Both the position numbers and the translations under genes were made by a program. Source: a virus. Taken from it: DNA of 25,245 nt. Shown here piece by piece: positions 22,571 to 25,245 of the stretch (the stretch's first letter is position 1; every line of letters starts with the position of its first letter). The stretch spans positions 1 through 25,245 of the IMG/VR virus record IMGVR_UViG_3300046804_000735; one strand, 5' to 3'. The notes below the pieces were generated by a model. It was not told the DNA's origin. It saw only the letters and a program-made list of their open reading frames with translations, and did not search any database.

Positions 22571-25245
22571 ACAAAGGGCTGTTTAAGAACGAACCAAATT
22601 CATCTAATGTATACAACATAGGAGATGTTGTATATGTAAAATCTACATTAGATAGTCCAGGACCTGAATGGATTGCCGCTAATTCAAATGTACTCGTGAA
22701 CTCTAAAAGCGCATTAGGTAAAAAATTAGGAAAATCTAACGCTCTTGTATGGGCTACTCAACCCAGTAATGGAGTAACTGCAACTAACGCAGTAGCCTAT
22801 GGTAATGGTTTATTTGGGTTAATTTCTTCTACATTCTCGACTGTAGATTTCTACAATACTTCAACAGGTGTATGGTCTTTAAGTTCGTTGAAATCTACTA
22901 GTTCTAAAATACTTTATGCAAATAACTCTTGGATAACAGGTTCATTTAACACATGGGATGGTACAGCAGCAGCAGATATAGGAACTGCATGGTTACCACG
23001 TGAATCTAACACTACAAATAACTTTGGAGTTGCAGGAGTAGCAAATTCAAGCGTAGCCTATGGAAATAACTTATGGGTGGCGGTTGGTTTAACCGGAACT
23101 TTAAGAACTTCTACTGACGGCATTACTTGGGCTACACAAACGTCAAACTTCGGTACTTCTGACATACACGCGGTAGCCTACGCAAATAATCTATGGGTAG
23201 CAGTTGGTCTTAATGGAACTCTAAGAACCTCTACTGATACAGTGACCTGGGCCACACAAACGTCAAACTTTGGTGCTACAACCATTCGTTCTATAGCCTA
23301 TGGCAATAACTTATGGGTTGCAGGCGGTTCTGCTGGAACTTTAAGGACTTCTACTGACGGGGTTACTTGGGCTACACAAACGTCAAACTTTGGTTCACAG
23401 AGTCTATATGCAGTAGCCTACGCAAATAACTTATGGGTAGCGGTTGGTTCTTCTGGAACTCTAAGAACTTCCACTGATGGAGTTACTTGGACTACAAGAA
23501 CGTCAAATTTTGGTACTACAGCAATAAGCACAGTAGCCTATGGAAATAACCTGTGGGTGGCTGGCGGCAATGCTGGAACTCTCAGAACTTCCACTGACGG
23601 CATTACCTGGGCTACTCAAACCTCAAATTTTGGTACCTCTAACATAAGCGCAGTAGCCTATGGAAGTAATATATGGGTTGCGGTTGGTGTAAGCGGAACA
23701 GTGAGAACTTCCACTGACGGAATTACCTGGACTACACAAACCTCAAATTTTTCTTCAACCGTATCATCCATAGCCTACGGTAATGGTCTTTTTGTAACAG
23801 TTGGTACTGGTGGAATAATAAGAGTTTCAAATTCTACTTCTCCTAAATGGATAACTAGAACAGGTTATGGAACATCTTTAACAGCAATGGAATCTGATGG
23901 TGCTGGAAGAGTGTTTGTAGCAGGACCTTCGACAACTGCTGCATCTATGTCCGACTTAAATAGTGTAACCACATGGATTCCACAAGCGCCTATATTGTCT
24001 ACTACTATCAACGATATTTCTTTTGGCAATAATATTTGGGTAGCAGTTGGCAACAGCGGAGCAATAAGTATAAGTGACAACACATATAGCGACCCTGGAG
24101 TTATCTGGGCCACGCAGACTTCAAATACTACTACTACTAATCTAAATGCAGTGGCCTATGGCAATGGAACTCTAGTTGCAGTTGGTGATAATGGAACTCT
24201 CAGAACTACCACTACTGTTACAACATGGGCTACACAAACGTCAAATACTACTGCTACCCTAAACGCAGTAGCCTATGGAAATAATCTATGGGTTGCGGTT
24301 GGTAATTCTGGAACTTTAAGAACTTCCACTGATGCAGTTACCTGGGCTACACAAACATCAACCTTTGGTACTTCAATAATAAACACAGTAACCTACGCAA
24401 ATAACCTATGGGTTGCAGGAGGTTCTGCCGGAACTATCAGAACCTCTACTGACGGCATTACTTGGACTACACAAACGTCAAACTTTGGTGCTACAAACGT
24501 TCGTTCTATAGCCTATGGCAATAACCTATGGATTGCAGGCGGTAATAGCGGAACTCTCCGGACATCTACTGATGCAATTACTTGGACTACACAGACCTCA
24601 AATTTTGGTTCTACTACCATAAACGCAATAGCCTATGGAAATAACCTATGGGTTGCAGCCGGTGTTGGAGGAACTTTAAGAACTTCCACTGATGGCATTA
24701 CTTGGACTACACAAACTTCAAATTTCGGTGCTACTACCATAAACTCAGTAGCCTATGGAGATAATCTATGGGTAGCCGCTGGACAATTTGGAACAGTAAG
24801 AACCTCCACTGACGGAGTTACCTGGACTACGCAGTCAGCAAACCTATTGTCAATTACTAATACTATTAATTATCTTACTTATGTAGATAAGTTTTTTGTT
24901 TCAGTAGGTGAATCTGGTGTTATTAGAACAACCGCTAAAAGTTTAAACTGGTATTTCCAAGGAACTCCTCTAACAAATGTTGCTAATGAGGTAGTTAAGT
25001 ATGGTAATCAAACTTTCATGATTAATACAACTCCAAGAGTATACAAATCTAGTAGTGCAATTCTTTCAGATTTTGGCACTACATGGAACTATGTCTATAG
25101 TAATTGGGGCACCACAAGTATAGCCTCACTTGCTTACGGTAATGGGACTTTTGTAGGAGTAGGTGTTTCTAATGGAATTCTCAAAACATCTACTGATGGA
25201 CTTACCTGGACTACTCAGACCTCAAATTTTGGTCTTACATCAATA
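22567..25245 (+). CDS. Multi-propeller fibre protein, paralog 3 (3' end outside window)
   Basis: The frame from ATG 22567 (ATGA overlap with paralog 2) stays open to the window end, 893 codons. The N-terminus (MNKGLFKNEPNSSNVYNIGD, then SPGPEWIAANSNVLV) resembles paralog 2. About twenty ~40-residue blades follow. Blades 3-8 (about 23050-23760) and 13-17 (about 24270-24840) match the consensus closely. Blades 1-2, 9-11 and 18-19 are diverged and may mark propeller boundaries. This would make about three seven-bladed propellers in one chain, if the gene ends soon after the window. Likely a large fibre or receptor-binding protein; no catalytic site is recognised. Confidence 0.72.
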   Translation, partial: MNKGLFKNEPNSSNVYNIGDVVYVKSTLDSPGPEWIAANSNVLVNSKSALGKKLGKSNALVWATQPSNGVTATNAVAYGNGLFGLISSTFSTVDFYNTSTGVWSLSSLKSTSSKILYANNSWITGSFNTWDGTAAADIGTAWLPRESNTTNNFGVAGVANSSVAYGNNLWVAVGLTGTLRTSTDGITWATQTSNFGTSDIHAVAYANNLWVAVGLNGTLRTSTDTVTWATQTSNFGATTIRSIAYGNNLWVAGGSAGTLRTSTDGVTWATQTSNFGSQSLYAVAYANNLWVAVGSSGTLRTSTDGVTWTTRTSNFGTTAISTVAYGNNLWVAGGNAGTLRTSTDGITWATQTSNFGTSNISAVAYGSNIWVAVGVSGTVRTSTDGITWTTQTSNFSSTVSSIAYGNGLFVTVGTGGIIRVSNSTSPKWITRTGYGTSLTAMESDGAGRVFVAGPSTTAASMSDLNSVTTWIPQAPILSTTINDISFGNNIWVAVGNSGAISISDNTYSDPGVIWATQTSNTTTTNLNAVAYGNGTLVAVGDNGTLRTTTTVTTWATQTSNTTATLNAVAYGNNLWVAVGNSGTLRTSTDAVTWATQTSTFGTSIINTVTYANNLWVAGGSAGTIRTSTDGITWTTQTSNFGATNVRSIAYGNNLWIAGGNSGTLRTSTDAITWTTQTSNFGSTTINAIAYGNNLWVAAGVGGTLRTSTDGITWTTQTSNFGATTINSVAYGDNLWVAAGQFGTVRTSTDGVTWTTQSANLLSITNTINYLTYVDKFFVSVGESGVIRTTAKSLNWYFQGTPLTNVANEVVKYGNQTFMINTTPRVYKSSSAILSDFGTTWNYVYSNWGTTSIASLAYGNGTFVGVGVSNGILKTSTDGLTWTTQTSNFGLTSI
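22756..25245 (+). repeat. Long propeller blade repeat array in paralog 3
   Basis: About twenty blade repeats. From 23050 to 23760 and from 24270 to 24840 the period is exactly 120 bases for several consecutive units, with cores such as GTAGCCTATGGAAATAAC, GGAACTTTAAGAACTTCTAC and GCTACACAAACGTCAAACTT recurring almost unchanged. Confidence 0.85.

Noticed and set aside
20598-25245. CRISPR-like regular repeats
   Set aside because: The unit is ~120 bases, fully coding, without unique spacers, and translates to a conserved blade.
20394-25245. Diversity-generating retroelement target region
   Set aside because: No reverse transcriptase, template repeat or adenine-biased variation is visible in the window. 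Differences between blades look like ordinary drift and exchange.

Overview
This window is a late-gene segment of a tailed double-stranded DNA phage (Caudoviricetes). Every convincing gene lies on the + strand. They are tightly packed, with many TAATG or ATGA stop/start overlaps, which suggests translational coupling. The phage core is clear: terminase large subunit, portal, coiled-coil scaffold, major capsid protein, connector, and tail-fibre-type proteins. The host is inferred to be an actinobacterium, probably a moderately AT-rich freshwater lineage. This rests on a small zinc-ribbon protein of the type common in Actinobacteria (DUF7455-like), a DUF3263-like helix-turn-helix segment and small proteins reminiscent of actinophages. 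It is inference, not proof.

Layout. (1) 1-2896: a PD-(D/E)XK-like nuclease, a helical protein, a Cys-rich lipoprotein, a two-helix holin candidate, a CHAP endolysin, a zinc ribbon and two unknown small proteins. (2) 2934-5387: a very large secreted Pro/Thr/Ser/Glu-rich protein with an internal beta-type domain. (3) 5384-6181: three more small membrane proteins, including a second holin candidate. (4) 6196-9866: small basic or zinc-binding proteins (DUF3263-like, DUF6321-like, two Cys-containing zinc-binding candidates), a putative virion protein, a KTSC-domain protein and small unknowns. (5) 9895-16622: the packaging and head module (TerL, small structural protein, DUF5872-like protein, portal, scaffold, major capsid protein, small post-capsid protein). 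It is punctuated by five RNA hairpins, including one after the capsid gene and one good intrinsic, apparently bidirectional terminator. (6) 16688-25245: a connector/adaptor protein, a 754-residue collagen-like fibre protein, a small beta-rich fibre-associated protein, and three consecutive paralogous genes made of ~40-residue repeats. The last runs off the window end.

The most unusual part is 20394-25245. The first two repeat genes each contain seven repeats, the count of a seven-bladed beta-propeller. The third contains about twenty in the visible part, and some blades in different genes are almost identical at DNA level (78 of 80 bases). This looks like an expandable, recombining receptor-binding or fibre-tip system. 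The secreted Pro-rich protein next to the lysis genes is a second candidate for unusual biology. No tRNA, CRISPR array, integrase, reverse transcriptase, insertion sequence or attachment site was recognised. There is no gene-free stretch longer than about 130 bases.
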